Source of the DNA: Pseudomonas sp. PDM15
GTDB taxonomy: Bacteria > Pseudomonadota > Gammaproteobacteria > Pseudomonadales > Pseudomonadaceae
Length of the DNA stretch: 64,000 nucleotides
Direction of reading: 5' to 3'
NCBI RefSeq assembly: GCF_014851565.1
Contig: NZ_JACVAA010000004.1
Span: forward strand, 248,001 to 312,000
Part shown: positions 42,553 through 52,181 of the stretch, one piece after another
Layout: every line of letters begins with the position of its first letter
Position numbering within the stretch: the stretch's first letter is position 1
The notes under the pieces: generated by a model
Database searches by the model: none
What the model saw: the letters and a program-made list of their open reading frames with translations, nothing else
What the model was told of the DNA's origin: nothing
Position numbers and translations under genes: made by a program

Positions 42553-43881
42553 ATGAACAAGTCGTCCCTGGCCCTGGCCGTCGCCCTCGGCGTGATCGCG
42601 CAGCAGGCTTCCGCCGCCGGCTTCATCGAGGACAGCAAGGCCACCATCGGCCTGCGCAATTTCTACATCAATCAGGACACCCGTAATCAGGACGCCAACA
42701 CCCAGGAAGAGTGGGGGCAGGGCTTCCAGTTCAATTACATCTCCGGCTACACCGAGGGTACCGTCGGCTTCGGCGTCGACGCTCTAGGCCTGCTGGGCGT
42801 CAAGCTGGATTCCGGCAAGGGCCGTCACTACAACCCCGACTCGAGCAAGTACAGCGGCACCGTGTTCCCCACTGACGAGAATGGCCGTGCGGAAGACGAA
42901 TTCAGCAGCCTTGGCCTGACTGGCAAAGTGCGCATTTCCAAGACCGAAGCCCGTATCGGCACCCTGCAACCGAAGTTGCCGGTAGTGACCTTCAACGACG
43001 GTCGTCTGCTGCCGCAGACCTTCGAGGGGGGGCAGGTCACCTCCGCAGAGATCGATAACCTGACCCTGATCGGCGGCCAGCTGGAGCACGCCAAGGGCCG
43101 CAGTTCCAGCAGCAGCGAGAGCCTGTCCATCGGTGGGGCGAACAACGCGCAAACCGGCCAGTTCAGCAACAAGTTCTATTACGGCGGCGCCGACTACAAG
43201 ATCGGCAAGGATCTGTTGCTGCAGTACTACTACGGCAACCTGGAAGATTTCTACAAACAGCACTTCCTCGGCCTGACCCATAACTGGGCCATCGGTCCGG
43301 GCGCTCTGAAAACCGACCTGCGCTATTTCAACAGCAGCTCCGACGGCAAGAACGGCAGTGCAGCCGGGCGCGCCGATGGCTACGTCAGCAGCGGCTACTG
43401 GGATGCCGGCGACACCGACAAGGGCGAGGTCGACAACAATACCTGGAGCGCTCTGTTCACCTACAGCCTGGGCGGCCATGCGCTCAGCGCCGGCTACCAG
43501 CAGGTCGGCAGTGACAGCAACTTCCCGTTCCTCAACCAGGGTGACGGCGCCACCGCCTACCTGATCACCGATCGCCAGATCGGCAAGTTCCTCTCCGCCG
43601 GCGAACGCACCTGGCTGGCCGAGTACGCCTACGACTTCACCAAGGTCGGCGTACCGGGTCTGAAGGCCACCGTCACCTATCTGTCCGGCGACAACATCGA
43701 TGCCGCCGACGGTGAGCGCAAGGAATGGGAACGCGACTTCCGCCTCGACTACGTGCTGCAGGACGGCGCCCTGAAGGGCCTCGGCTTCTCCTGGCGTAAC
43801 GCCACCCTGCGCGGCAACACCAGCGCCGCGGACCAGGACGAGAACCGCCTGATCGTCAGCTACAGCCTGCCGATCCTCTGA
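42553..43881 (+). CDS. OprD family outer-membrane porin
   Basis: The 442-residue protein has a signal peptide (1-20, ending QQASA), the OprD opening AGFIEDSKATIGLRNFYINQD and GWGQGFQFNYISGYTEGTVGFGVDALGLLGVKL-like strands (here EEWGQGFQFNYISGYTEG), loops rich in Gly and Ser, and a final strand RLIVSYSLPIL. These porins pass specific small anionic solutes. It heads a co-oriented set with an SsuA-like binding protein, permease and ATPase, so it probably lets sulfonates or sulfate esters through the outer membrane. GGAG precedes ATG at 42553. Confidence 0.92.
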   Translation: MNKSSLALAVALGVIAQQASAAGFIEDSKATIGLRNFYINQDTRNQDANTQEEWGQGFQFNYISGYTEGTVGFGVDALGLLGVKLDSGKGRHYNPDSSKYSGTVFPTDENGRAEDEFSSLGLTGKVRISKTEARIGTLQPKLPVVTFNDGRLLPQTFEGGQVTSAEIDNLTLIGGQLEHAKGRSSSSSESLSIGGANNAQTGQFSNKFYYGGADYKIGKDLLLQYYYGNLEDFYKQHFLGLTHNWAIGPGALKTDLRYFNSSSDGKNGSAAGRADGYVSSGYWDAGDTDKGEVDNNTWSALFTYSLGGHALSAGYQQVGSDSNFPFLNQGDGATAYLITDRQIGKFLSAGERTWLAEYAYDFTKVGVPGLKATVTYLSGDNIDAADGERKEWERDFRLDYVLQDGALKGLGFSWRNATLRGNTSAADQDENRLIVSYSLPIL

Positions 43882-43971
43882 CCGGCAATGAGCGGGGTTG
43901 CAACCCCGCCTTCTCCTGACCCGGCCGCCAACGGCTGGGAAGGCCTCACCCCGAGTCCAAGGAGATTCCCC

Positions 43972-44961
43972 ATGCAAAGCTTCAAGCCCCGTCATCTGCT
44001 CGCCGCCCTGCTGGCCGCCGCCCTGCCGGTCACCACGCACGCCGCCGAGCCCAAGGAAGTCCGCCTGGACTACGCCTACTACGCCCCCACCAGCCTGGTG
44101 CTGAAGGACCAGGGCATTCTGGAGAAACGCCTGGCCGCCGATGGCATCGCGGTCAGATGGGTGTTCAGCCAGGGCAGCAACCGCTCCCTCGAATACCTCA
44201 ACGGCGGCAGCATCGACTTCGCCTCCACCGCCGGCCTGGCCGCCGTGCTCAGCCGCGCCAACGGCAGCCCGGTGAAGACCGTGTACATCGCCAGCCGCCC
44301 GGAGTGGACGGCCCTGGCCGTGCCCAAGGATTCGCCGATCAAGACCCTGGCCGACCTCAAGGGCAAGAAGGTCGCCGCCACCAAGGGCACCGATCCCTAT
44401 TTGTTCCTGCTGCGCAGCCTGCACAGCGCCGGCCTGAGCAAGGGCGACGTGGAGATCGTCCACCTGCAGCACCCGGACGGCCGCGTGGCCCTGGAGCGCG
44501 GCGATGTGGATGCCTGGTCCGGCCTCGATCCGCACCTGGCCGCCAGCCAGCTGCAGGCCGGTTCGCGCCTGCTCTATCGCAACGTCGAGTTCAACAGCTA
44601 CGGCGTGCTCAACGTCAGCGACAGCTTCCTCAAGGAGCAGCCCCAGCTGATCGGCAAGGTCATCGCCGCCTATGAAGAGGCGCGTCAGTGGACCCTGGCC
44701 CACCCACAGGCAACCGCCGCGCTGCTGGCGCGGGAGGCCAAGCTGCCGCTGGAAGTGGCTGAGCTGCAGCTGTCGCGTACCGACTTCAGCAACTCGCAGC
44801 CGGGTGCCGAACACGTGACTGCGCTCAAGGTCGCCGCGCCGATCCTGCTCGACGAGCAACTGGTCCGTCCTGGCACCGACGTGGCCGCGGTGGTCGACCA
44901 GCTGATCAGCCCGCAGGTAGCGGCTGCCATCATCGGCCAGCCGCTGGCCAAGACGGAGTAG
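43972..44961 (+). CDS. Sulfonate/sulfate-ester ABC transporter substrate-binding protein
   Basis: The 329-residue protein has a signal peptide (1-24, ending THAAE) and the NMT1/SsuA-like fold: VRLDYAYYAPTSLVLKDQG, QGSNRSLEYLNGGSIDFAST, KGTDPYLFLLRSL and GDVDAWSGLDPH. The YYAPTSLV segment differs from the GYQKxxTL of the other two SsuA-like proteins here, which suggests another ligand (AtsR-type sulfate esters are an option). AAGGAG precedes ATG at 43972. It is part of the porin-binding protein-permease-ATPase set. Confidence 0.9.
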   Translation: MQSFKPRHLLAALLAAALPVTTHAAEPKEVRLDYAYYAPTSLVLKDQGILEKRLAADGIAVRWVFSQGSNRSLEYLNGGSIDFASTAGLAAVLSRANGSPVKTVYIASRPEWTALAVPKDSPIKTLADLKGKKVAATKGTDPYLFLLRSLHSAGLSKGDVEIVHLQHPDGRVALERGDVDAWSGLDPHLAASQLQAGSRLLYRNVEFNSYGVLNVSDSFLKEQPQLIGKVIAAYEEARQWTLAHPQATAALLAREAKLPLEVAELQLSRTDFSNSQPGAEHVTALKVAAPILLDEQLVRPGTDVAAVVDQLISPQVAAAIIGQPLAKTE

Positions 44962-44967
44962 TGAGCC

Positions 44968-45798
44968 ATGCCCGCGAGTAGCCTGCTCGGCGCGCGCGTC
45001 AGGACCGACGCCGCGCTGATCGTCCGGCGCCCATGGCTGGGCCACTGGCGCGGACTGCTGCTGCCGCTGGCCGTGCTGGTGCTGCTGGAAGCGCTGGTGC
45101 GCGTGGGCTGGATACCGGCACACCAGCTGCCGGCGCCCAGCCAGATCGGCCAGACCCTCTGGTGGCTGGCCGCCGGTGGCGAGCTGTGGCGGCATATCGG
45201 CGTGAGCCTGGCGCGGGTTGCCGCCGGTTTCGCCATCGGCGCGGCTCTGGCCGTGCTGATCGGTGCCTGGGTGGGCCTCAGCCGGCGCGCCGAGAGCTAT
45301 CTGGAGCCGACCTTTCAAGCCCTGCGGGCGATTCCCAGCCTGGCCTGGGTGCCGCTGCTGTTGCTGTGGCTGGGCATCGACGAGACGCCGAAGATCGTGC
45401 TGATCGCCCTCGGCGCGTTCTTCCCGGTGTACCTGGCGCTGCTCGCCGGCATTCGCAATGTCGACCGCAAGTTGGTCGAAGTCGGCCGCCTGCATCGCCT
45501 TTCCGGCGTCGCCTTGACCCGGCGCATTCTCCTGCCGGCGGCGTTGCCGAGCCTGTTCACCGGTCTGCGCGGGGCACTCAGCCTGAGCTGGATGTTCCTT
45601 GTTGCGGCCGAACTGATCGCCGCCACCCAGGGCCTCGGCTACCTGCTTAGCGATGGTCGCGAGACTTCGCGTCCCGACCTGGTGATCGCCGCCATCCTGC
45701 TGCTGGCCGTGCTCGGCAAGCTCAGCGACGGCCTGCTCAAACGGCTGGAAACCCGTGCGCTGCACTGGCGCGACAGCTTTGTCGGTGGGGAGGGCTGA
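44968..45798 (+). CDS. ABC transporter permease, SsuC/TauC type
   Basis: The 276-residue protein has six hydrophobic helices and the EAA-loop region LVEVGRLHRLSGVALTRRILLPAALP. ALRAIPSLAWVPLLLLWLGIDETPKI is typical of SsuC-like permeases. It starts six bases after the binding-protein stop and is followed one base later by the ATPase gene. Together they form an importer for a sulfur ester or sulfonate. Confidence 0.92.
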   Translation: MPASSLLGARVRTDAALIVRRPWLGHWRGLLLPLAVLVLLEALVRVGWIPAHQLPAPSQIGQTLWWLAAGGELWRHIGVSLARVAAGFAIGAALAVLIGAWVGLSRRAESYLEPTFQALRAIPSLAWVPLLLLWLGIDETPKIVLIALGAFFPVYLALLAGIRNVDRKLVEVGRLHRLSGVALTRRILLPAALPSLFTGLRGALSLSWMFLVAAELIAATQGLGYLLSDGRETSRPDLVIAAILLLAVLGKLSDGLLKRLETRALHWRDSFVGGEG

Positions 45799-45799
45799 G

Positions 45800-46519
45800 A
45801 TGAGCGCACTGTTGGAACTACGTGGCATCCGCAAGGCCTTCGCCGGCCAGCGCGTGCTGGACAATATCGACCTGAGCCTGGCACCGGGCGAAATCGTCAG
45901 CCTGCTCGGCCCCAGCGGTTGCGGCAAGAGCACCCTGCTGCGCATCGCCGCTGGTCTGGATGAAGACTTCAGCGGTGGTCTGGCGCGCAACCCGTTGCTG
46001 GATTTCGGTGGTGGCAGCGGTATCGGCGTGGTGTTCCAGGAGCCGCGCCTGCTGCCCTGGCTGAACGTGGCGCAGAACGTCGGCTTTGCCGATGGCCGTG
46101 GTGCCGATGCGCAGTGGATCGAGCAATTGCTGGAGGATGTCGGCCTGGCCGGCCAGGGCGGCAAACTGCCCAAGCAACTCTCCGGCGGCATGGCCCAGCG
46201 CGTGGCCATCGCCCGCGGTCTGTACCAGCGCCCGCAAGTGCTGCTGCTGGACGAGCCGTTCAGCGCGGTGGACGCCTTCACCCGCATGAAACTGCAGGAC
46301 CTGGTGGTGAGCCTGGCCGAGCGCTATGGCATCGCCCTGCTGCTAGTCACCCATGACCTGGACGAGGCGTTCTACCTCAGCGATCGGGTGCTGATCCTCG
46401 GCGGCAGCCCCAGCCGCATCCAGCGCGAACTCGCCGTGCCGCTACCCCACCCGCGTGATCGCCGCGCGGTGGAGCTGGCCTACCTGCGCGGTGAGGCGCT
46501 GACCGAGCTGACGCTGTAA
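45800..46519 (+). CDS. ABC transporter ATP-binding protein, SsuB/TauB type
   Basis: The 239-residue ATPase has Walker A GPSGCGKST, the Q-loop region VFQEPRLLPWLNVAQNV, signature LSGGMAQRVAIARGL, Walker [13 protein letters not shown] and VTHDLDEAF. ATG at 45800 begins one base after the permease stop. It ends the unit and a strong terminator follows. Confidence 0.93.
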   Translation: MSALLELRGIRKAFAGQRVLDNIDLSLAPGEIVSLLGPSGCGKSTLLRIAAGLDEDFSGGLARNPLLDFGGGSGIGVVFQEPRLLPWLNVAQNVGFADGRGADAQWIEQLLEDVGLAGQGGKLPKQLSGGMAQRVAIARGLYQRPQVLLLDEPFSAVDAFTRMKLQDLVVSLAERYGIALLLVTHDLDEAFYLSDRVLILGGSPSRIQRELAVPLPHPRDRRAVELAYLRGEALTELTL

Positions 46520-46544
46520 ACGAACCTCAAGGTGGAAGCTATTT

Positions 46545-46570
46545 CCGGGCCCGCGTGGCCCGGTTTTTTT
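46545..46570 (+). terminator. Terminator of the porin/ABC transporter unit
   Basis: CCGGGCC-CGCGT-GGCCCGG is followed by seven T residues. It abuts the end of the convergent LysE gene. Confidence 0.88.
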
Positions 46571-46571
46571 A

Positions 46572-47192
46572 TCAGCTACGCTGCAGCGAAGAGGCCGCCA
46601 GGCCCAGTCCGAGGGCGACCAGTACACCACCGATGGCTCGCTCGATCAGATGGCGGCTGCGGGCGACGAAGCCGCGTGCCGCCTCCGAGGACAAGCCATA
46701 GGCCACCAGGGCGAACCAGAACAGGTGGGCGGCGGACATGAACAGCCCGTAGCCGAGCTGGGTCAGGGTGGCGGTGTCCGGGCTGATCACCTGGGTGAAG
46801 AGGGCGACCACGAACAGCGTGGTCTTGGGGTTCAGTGCATTGGTCAGGAAGCCGATGCGCAGGGCCTGCCAGTCGCTCAGTTGCGGCGCGGTGACCACCT
46901 GCTGCGGGTCCGCCTTGCGGCTGCGCAGCATGCCGATGCCGAGCCAGATCAGGTAGGCGGCGCCGGCGAACTTGACCAGGTTGAACAGCAGGATCGACTG
47001 GGAGATCAGCAGGCCGATGCCAAGCATCGAGTAGGTCACGTGGACCAGCACGCCGAGGCTGATGCCCAGCGCCGTGAGCAGGCCGGCGCGGCGCGAGAGG
47101 AACATGCTGTTGCGGCTGACCATGGCGAAGTCAGCGCCGGGGCTGATCACGGCAAGCAGGGTGATGGTGACGACCGAGACGAGTTCGAGCAT
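46572..47192 (-). CDS. LysE/RhtB family amino-acid exporter
   Basis: The 206-residue protein has about six membrane helices with the family opening AVISPGADFAMVSRNSMFLSRRAG and TNALNPKTTLFVVALFTQV. Such exporters remove amino acids or derivatives (for example homoserine or cysteine-related compounds). No ligand is evident here; a link to sulfur amino acids is only suggested by location. It follows the XRE-MmyB gene on the same strand after 66 bases. Confidence 0.9.
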   Translation of the reverse strand: MLELVSVVTITLLAVISPGADFAMVSRNSMFLSRRAGLLTALGISLGVLVHVTYSMLGIGLLISQSILLFNLVKFAGAAYLIWLGIGMLRSRKADPQQVVTAPQLSDWQALRIGFLTNALNPKTTLFVVALFTQVISPDTATLTQLGYGLFMSAAHLFWFALVAYGLSSEAARGFVARSRHLIERAIGGVLVALGLGLAASSLQRS

Positions 47193-47258
47193 GGCGCAGT
47201 CCGCTTTCCTGATAGGGCGTTCAAGATGGGGGCAGGCGCGCCGGCCTGCAAGCCCGAG

Positions 47259-48044
47259 TCAGCTCTTGGCCAGCTGGCGCAGATATTCCGCGCTCTCTTC
47301 ATCGGCCGGGAAGAAGGTCTCCAGGGCCAGTTCGGCCAGGGTCACGTCGTTGGGCGTGCCGAATACCGTGGTGGTGCTGATCATGCTCAGCACTCCGTGC
47401 TCGGTGCGGAACTGCAGCGGCATCAGCACGCTGTCCGGCATCGGCTCGGCCTTTTCGGCGGGGGCCGGGTAGCTCAGCAGTTCTTCCTGCAGGGCCATCA
47501 GCTGCGGGTCACCGCTGATGTCGATGTCGTGCTGCAGGCGCATCAGCAGGTAGGCGCGCCAGTGGGCCAGATTGAGGATGCGTGGGGCCAGGCCGTCCGG
47601 GTGCAGCGACAGGCGCAGCACATTGAGCGGCGGGCCGAGCAGCTCGGCCGGCACGCCAGCGAGGAAGGGCGCCACCGAGCCGTTGGCCGCCAGCAGGTTC
47701 CACTGACGGTCGATGGTCAGCGCCGGGTAGGGTTCGTGGGCCTTGAGCAGCTGCTCGATGGCGGCGCGGGCGGCGGCCAGGGCCGGGTCGTTCAGGCCAT
47801 GCTGGCTGTACAGCGGGGCGTAGCCGGCGGCGCTGAGCAGGCGATTGCGCTCGCGCAGGGGAATCTCCAGCTGCTCGGCCAGGTGCAGCAGCATTTCGCG
47901 GCTGGGCAGGGCGCGGCCGGTCTCGATGAAGCTCAGGTGGCGGGTGGAGATGTCCGCTTCGCAGGCGAGGTCGAGCTGGCTCAGGCGGCGGCGCTGGCGC
48001 CACTGGCGCAACAGGGCGCCGACGGGGTGATTGGCTGTGTTCAT
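47259..48044 (-). CDS. XRE family regulator with MmyB-like ligand-binding domain
   Basis: The 261-residue protein has an N-terminal XRE helix-turn-helix (about residues 9-64, RRRLSQLDLACEADISTRHLS, FIETGRALPS) and a C-terminal MmyB-like PAS-related domain (about 95-255, HEPYPALTIDRQWNLLAAN and VFGTPNDVTLAELALETFFPADE, given in parts). MmyB-like domains bind fatty acids or acyl compounds. It diverges from the small membrane protein gene at 48169, a likely target. Confidence 0.88.
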   Translation of the reverse strand: MNTANHPVGALLRQWRQRRRLSQLDLACEADISTRHLSFIETGRALPSREMLLHLAEQLEIPLRERNRLLSAAGYAPLYSQHGLNDPALAAARAAIEQLLKAHEPYPALTIDRQWNLLAANGSVAPFLAGVPAELLGPPLNVLRLSLHPDGLAPRILNLAHWRAYLLMRLQHDIDISGDPQLMALQEELLSYPAPAEKAEPMPDSVLMPLQFRTEHGVLSMISTTTVFGTPNDVTLAELALETFFPADEESAEYLRQLAKS

Positions 48045-48168
48045 GGTGCCGACGATAGCCCAGGGGCGTCATCGCGGCCATTACCTGGCAGGTAATCGAC
48101 TGCCATCCCACGCAGGGAGAACTCTATGGCCAGGCGCCAATCCGGCGCTGCCAACTGGAGGTTTTGCC

Positions 48169-48570
48169 ATGACTACCCTGAACGCTTCTCCGCTGCTGCG
48201 CCGCGCCCTGCTCGCCGATGGCCTGATGGGGATCGCCAGCGGTTCGCTGCTGATCCTGCTCAACAGCTGGTACGCCAATCTGCTGGCCCTGCCCGGTGAT
48301 CTGTTGCTGGCCGCAGGGCTGACCCTGCTGCCACTCGGCCTGTTCCTCATGTGGCTGGGTAGCCAGGAGACGGTCAGTCGCCGCCTGGTGTGGGTGGTGC
48401 TGGCGATCAACGCGATGTGGGCCATCGACAGCCTGGTGCTGTTGTTCTCCGGCTGGATCTCGCCCAACCTGCTCGGCCAGATCTTCGTCATCGGCCAGGC
48501 CGCACTGGTGCTGCTGTTCCTGGAACTGGAACTGATCGGCCTGAAACGCTCGGAGCCGGTGCTGGCCTGA
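48169..48570 (+). CDS. Small four-helix integral membrane protein of unknown function
   Basis: The 133-residue protein has four clear hydrophobic helices (about residues 15-34, 42-64, 72-95 and 100-122) with short loops. CTGGAGG lies upstream of ATG at 48169. I do not recognise a named family or catalytic motif. It is divergent from the XRE-MmyB gene and ends in a bidirectional terminator shared with the convergent sbp paralogue. Confidence 0.78.
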   Translation: MTTLNASPLLRRALLADGLMGIASGSLLILLNSWYANLLALPGDLLLAAGLTLLPLGLFLMWLGSQETVSRRLVWVVLAINAMWAIDSLVLLFSGWISPNLLGQIFVIGQAALVLLFLELELIGLKRSEPVLA

Positions 48571-48581
48571 GGGCCAATGGA

Positions 48582-48609
48582 AAAGCCCGGCGCAGGCCGG
48601 GCTTTGTTT
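48582..48609. terminator. Bidirectional terminator
   Basis: AAAGCCCGG-CGCAGG-CCGGGCTTT sits between convergent stops, with A residues on the left and TTTGTTTG on the right, so it can serve both the small membrane protein gene and the sbp paralogue. Confidence 0.83.
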
Positions 48610-48620
48610 GCACGTGTGGC

Positions 48621-49616
48621 TTACTGAGCGGTGTAGATCTGGTCGAACACGCCGCCGTCCTTGAAGTGGGTGGCCTGCAGTTGCGGCCAGTCGCCGAAGG
48701 TCTTGGTCACGCTGAAGAAGCTGACCTTGGGGAAACGATCGGCGAATTCGGCGAGGATCTGCGGATCACGCGGGCGCAGGTAGTTGTTGGCGGCGATGCG
48801 CTGGGCTTCCGGTGACCACAGGTACTTCAGGTAGGCCTCGGCCTCGGCGCGGGTGCCTTTCTTGTCGACCACCTTGTCGACCACCGTGACCGGTGGCTCG
48901 GCTTCGGCGGAGACGCTGGGGTAGACCACCTCGAAGCTGCCGCGGCCGAATTCGCGGGCGATCATCTCGGCCTCGTTCTCGAAGGTCACCAGCACGTCGC
49001 CGATCTGGTTCTGGATGAAGGTGGTGGTGGCGGCGCGGCCGCCAGTGTCCAGCACCGGTGCCTGCTTGAACAGCTTGCCGACGAAAGCCTTGGCCTTGGT
49101 CTCGTCACCGCCGTTCTGCAGCACGTAGCCCCAGGCGGAGAGGTAGGTGTAACGGCCGTTGCCCGAGGTCTTGGGGTTCGGCACCACGACCTGCACACCA
49201 TCCTTGAGCAGATCCGGCCAGTCCTTTAGCGCCTTGGGGTTGCCCTTGCGCACGATGAACACGGTGGCCGAGGTGAAGGGCGCGCTGTGGTTCGGCAGGC
49301 GCTCGGCCCAGTCCTTGGGCACTAGGCCGCCGTTGTCCGCCAGGGCGTTGATATCGGTGGCCATGTTCATGGTGATCACGTCGGCCTGCAGGCCGTCGAT
49401 CACGGCGCGGGCCTGTTTGCTCGAACCGCCGTGGGACATCTGGATCTGCAGCGGCTTGCCGCCCTCGGCCTGCCAGTGCTTTTGGAAGGCGGCGTTGTAG
49501 TCCTTGTAGAAGTCGCGCATCACGTCGTAAGAGACGTTGAGCAGGCTCGCCGCCTGGGCGGAGGTGGCAAGAGCGAAGCCGGCGGCCAACAGCGAGAGGG
49601 GCAATAGGCGTTTCAT
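48621..49616 (-). CDS. Second periplasmic sulfate/thiosulfate-binding protein
   Basis: The 331-residue protein has a signal peptide (1-22, ending SAQA) and the Sbp/CysP signature elements [53 protein letters not shown] and IGDVLVTFENEA. It is a paralogue of Sbp at 33135 and has no transport genes next to it, so it likely feeds CysTWA. It is divergent from lsfA across an AT-rich region with two inverted repeats. The ligand (sulfate or thiosulfate) cannot be told from sequence. Confidence 0.92.
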   Translation of the reverse strand: MKRLLPLSLLAAGFALATSAQAASLLNVSYDVMRDFYKDYNAAFQKHWQAEGGKPLQIQMSHGGSSKQARAVIDGLQADVITMNMATDINALADNGGLVPKDWAERLPNHSAPFTSATVFIVRKGNPKALKDWPDLLKDGVQVVVPNPKTSGNGRYTYLSAWGYVLQNGGDETKAKAFVGKLFKQAPVLDTGGRAATTTFIQNQIGDVLVTFENEAEMIAREFGRGSFEVVYPSVSAEAEPPVTVVDKVVDKKGTRAEAEAYLKYLWSPEAQRIAANNYLRPRDPQILAEFADRFPKVSFFSVTKTFGDWPQLQATHFKDGGVFDQIYTAQ

Positions 49617-49667
49617 CTGACGTCCTTGGAATGTAGATAGCGCCGCCGACTATAGGAAGAGATTTTT

Positions 49668-49768
49668 ATTCTTTGAAAGAATAATTGATTAGATGCTTAT
49701 GCCTTTGTGTTGCTGTCCTTTATAGCTCTATATGGAATAAATAAATCGTTATTTATTCTTTTTATTCC
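49668..49768. promoter_or_regulatory. AT-rich divergent control region with two perfect inverted repeats (sbp paralogue/lsfA)
   Basis: ATTCTTT-G-AAAGAAT (49668-49682) lies near the sbp-side start. GAATAAATAA-ATCG-TTATTTATTC (49735-49758) lies toward lsfA and runs into TTTTTATTCC. Both element types recur upstream of oscA and the hydrolase gene. I infer sulfur-limitation control on both sides. Confidence 0.55.
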
Positions 49769-49822
49769 ATTTCGTTCCTGAGCATAGTGGCTCCACGCAA
49801 CGAACAGCCAAGGAGCAGCACC

Positions 49823-50461
<639 letters not shown>

Positions 50462-50470
50462 GGAGTCATC

Positions 50471-51058
50471 ATGCTGGTAGTTTCCCTGGGTGGCAGCCCG
50501 AGCGCGAAATCGCGCTCCAACGGCCTGCTCGAATATGCCCGGCGGCGTCTGGAGCTGCGCGGTGTGGAGGTGATCTCCTATCAGGTACGTGACTTCCACG
50601 CCGAAGACCTGCTGCACGCCAACTTCGCCAGCCTGCAGGTACGCCAGTTCATCGAGCAGGTATCGCGTGCCGATGGCCTGCTGGTGGCGACGCCGGTGTA
50701 CAAGGCCTCCTTTTCCGGGGCGCTGAAGACCCTGCTCGATCTGCTGCCCGAACGCGCCCTGCAGCACAAGGTGGCGTTGCCCATCGCCAGCGGTGGTACT
50801 CCGGCACACATGCTGGCGGTGGACTATGCGCTGAAGCCGGTACTGGCCGCACTCAAGGCTCAGGAGGTGCTGCAGGGCGTGTTCGCCGACGACAGCCAGA
50901 TCCAGTACCTGGAGGAGTGCGTCCGGCTGGTGCCCGATCTGGAACAGCGCCTGAACGAATCACTGGACCAGCTGCTCGCCGCCCTGGCGCGCCGCCCCAA
51001 GCCGATCGACCCGCAACTGTTGAACGACCGGCTGGTGAATGCCCGCTGGAGTATCTGA
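50471..51058 (+). CDS. ssuE: NADPH-dependent FMN reductase
   Basis: The 195-residue flavodoxin-fold reductase supplies FMNH2 to SsuD. It starts [22 protein letters not shown] and has the flavin loop [21 protein letters not shown] and [31 protein letters not shown] precedes the ATG. It sits between lsfA and ssuA as in other Pseudomonas. Confidence 0.94.
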   Translation: MLVVSLGGSPSAKSRSNGLLEYARRRLELRGVEVISYQVRDFHAEDLLHANFASLQVRQFIEQVSRADGLLVATPVYKASFSGALKTLLDLLPERALQHKVALPIASGGTPAHMLAVDYALKPVLAALKAQEVLQGVFADDSQIQYLEECVRLVPDLEQRLNESLDQLLAALARRPKPIDPQLLNDRLVNARWSI

Positions 51059-51141
51059 ACCAACTCGCTATATCCCGCCTTACTCGCCCGCCAACGGGCC
51101 AGCAGGTAGCCAACCAAGAAACCACAGCAAAGGAGAGCGCC

Positions 51142-52110
51142 ATGCGCACCATTACTTTGCGTCGGAGTCTGGTCGCCCTGTTTGCCGCGGCCATCTCGTT
51201 CGGCGCCATCACTCAAGCTCAAGCCGAGACCTTGCGTATCGGTTATCAGAAATACGGCACCCTGGTGCTGCTCAAGGCCAAGGGTTCGCTGGAGAAGCGC
51301 CTGGCCGAGCAGGGCATCGAGGTGCAGTGGACCGAATTCCCCGGCGGCCCGCAGCTGCTGGAAGGGCTGAACGTCGGCTCGATCGACTTCGGCACCACCG
51401 GTGAGGCACCGCCGATCTTCGCCCAGGCCGCCGGTGCCGACCTGCTGTATGTGGCGCATGAGCCGCCAGCGCCGACCAGCGAAGCGATCCTGGTGCCCAA
51501 GGACTCGTCGCTCAAATCCGTGAGCGAGCTGAAGGGCAAGAAGATCGCCCTGAACAAGGGCTCCAACGTGCACTACCTGCTGGTGCGGGCCCTGGAAGAC
51601 GCCGGCCTGAAGTACAGCGACATCCAGCCCGTGTACCTGCCACCGGCCGATGCCCGCGCCGCCTTCGAGCGCGGCAGCGTCGACGCCTGGGTGATCTGGG
51701 ACCCCTTCCAGGCCGCCGCCGAACATCAGCTGCAGGCCCGCACCCTGCGCGACGGCAAGGACCTGGTCGCCAACCACCAGTTCTACCTGGCCGCCAAGCC
51801 TTACGCCGAGAAGCACCCGGAAGTGGTCAGCGTACTGGTCGAGGAAATTCGCTCGGTCGGTGGCTGGATCCGCGAGAACAGCGACGAGGCGACCCAGCAG
51901 GTAGCACCGCTGCTCGGCCTGGCACCGGAGATCACCCGCACGGCGGTCGAGCGCCAGGCCTATGGCGCCCAGTTCATCGGCGCGGACGTGATCGCGGCGC
52001 AGCAGAAGATCGCCGACACCTTCAGCGACCTCAAGCTGATTCCCAAGCGCCTGACCATCAAGGACGTGATCTGGAATCCGCCGGCTTCGGCCAAGGTGGC
52101 CCAGCAGTAA
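51142..52110 (+). CDS. ssuA: Aliphatic sulfonate-binding protein
   Basis: The 322-residue protein has a signal peptide (1-26, ending TQAQA) and SsuA motifs LRIGYQKYGTLVLLKAKG, FPGGPQLLEGLNVGSIDFGTTGEAPP, NKGSNVHYLLVRAL and VDAWVIWDPFQAAAE, given in parts. It delivers sulfonates to SsuCB. AAAGGAG precedes ATG at 51142. Two stable hairpins separate it from ssuD, which may make its message more abundant than that of the enzyme gene. Confidence 0.95.
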   Translation: MRTITLRRSLVALFAAAISFGAITQAQAETLRIGYQKYGTLVLLKAKGSLEKRLAEQGIEVQWTEFPGGPQLLEGLNVGSIDFGTTGEAPPIFAQAAGADLLYVAHEPPAPTSEAILVPKDSSLKSVSELKGKKIALNKGSNVHYLLVRALEDAGLKYSDIQPVYLPPADARAAFERGSVDAWVIWDPFQAAAEHQLQARTLRDGKDLVANHQFYLAAKPYAEKHPEVVSVLVEEIRSVGGWIRENSDEATQQVAPLLGLAPEITRTAVERQAYGAQFIGADVIAAQQKIADTFSDLKLIPKRLTIKDVIWNPPASAKVAQQ

Positions 52111-52125
52111 CCAGAAGCCTTCCAG

Positions 52126-52155
52126 CCCTTCTCCTAGCTGCGCGCGGGAGAAGGG
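52126..52155 (+). repeat. Intercistronic hairpin after ssuA
   Basis: CCCTTCTCC (52126-52134) and GGAGAAGGG (52147-52155) pair around a 12-base loop just after the ssuA stop. This CCCTTCTCC-type stem is a dispersed form in Pseudomonas intergenic DNA. Confidence 0.6.
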
Positions 52156-52181
52156 GTGGGAGCGCCGAACGATTCGAGTAG

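Noticed and set aside
42784..46287. Long open frame (over 1100 codons) on the minus strand
   Set aside because: It runs antisense through the OprD gene, binding protein, permease and ATPase genes, which have clear domains. Its low-complexity Ala/Gly/Gln-rich translation is typical of a GC-rich shadow frame.
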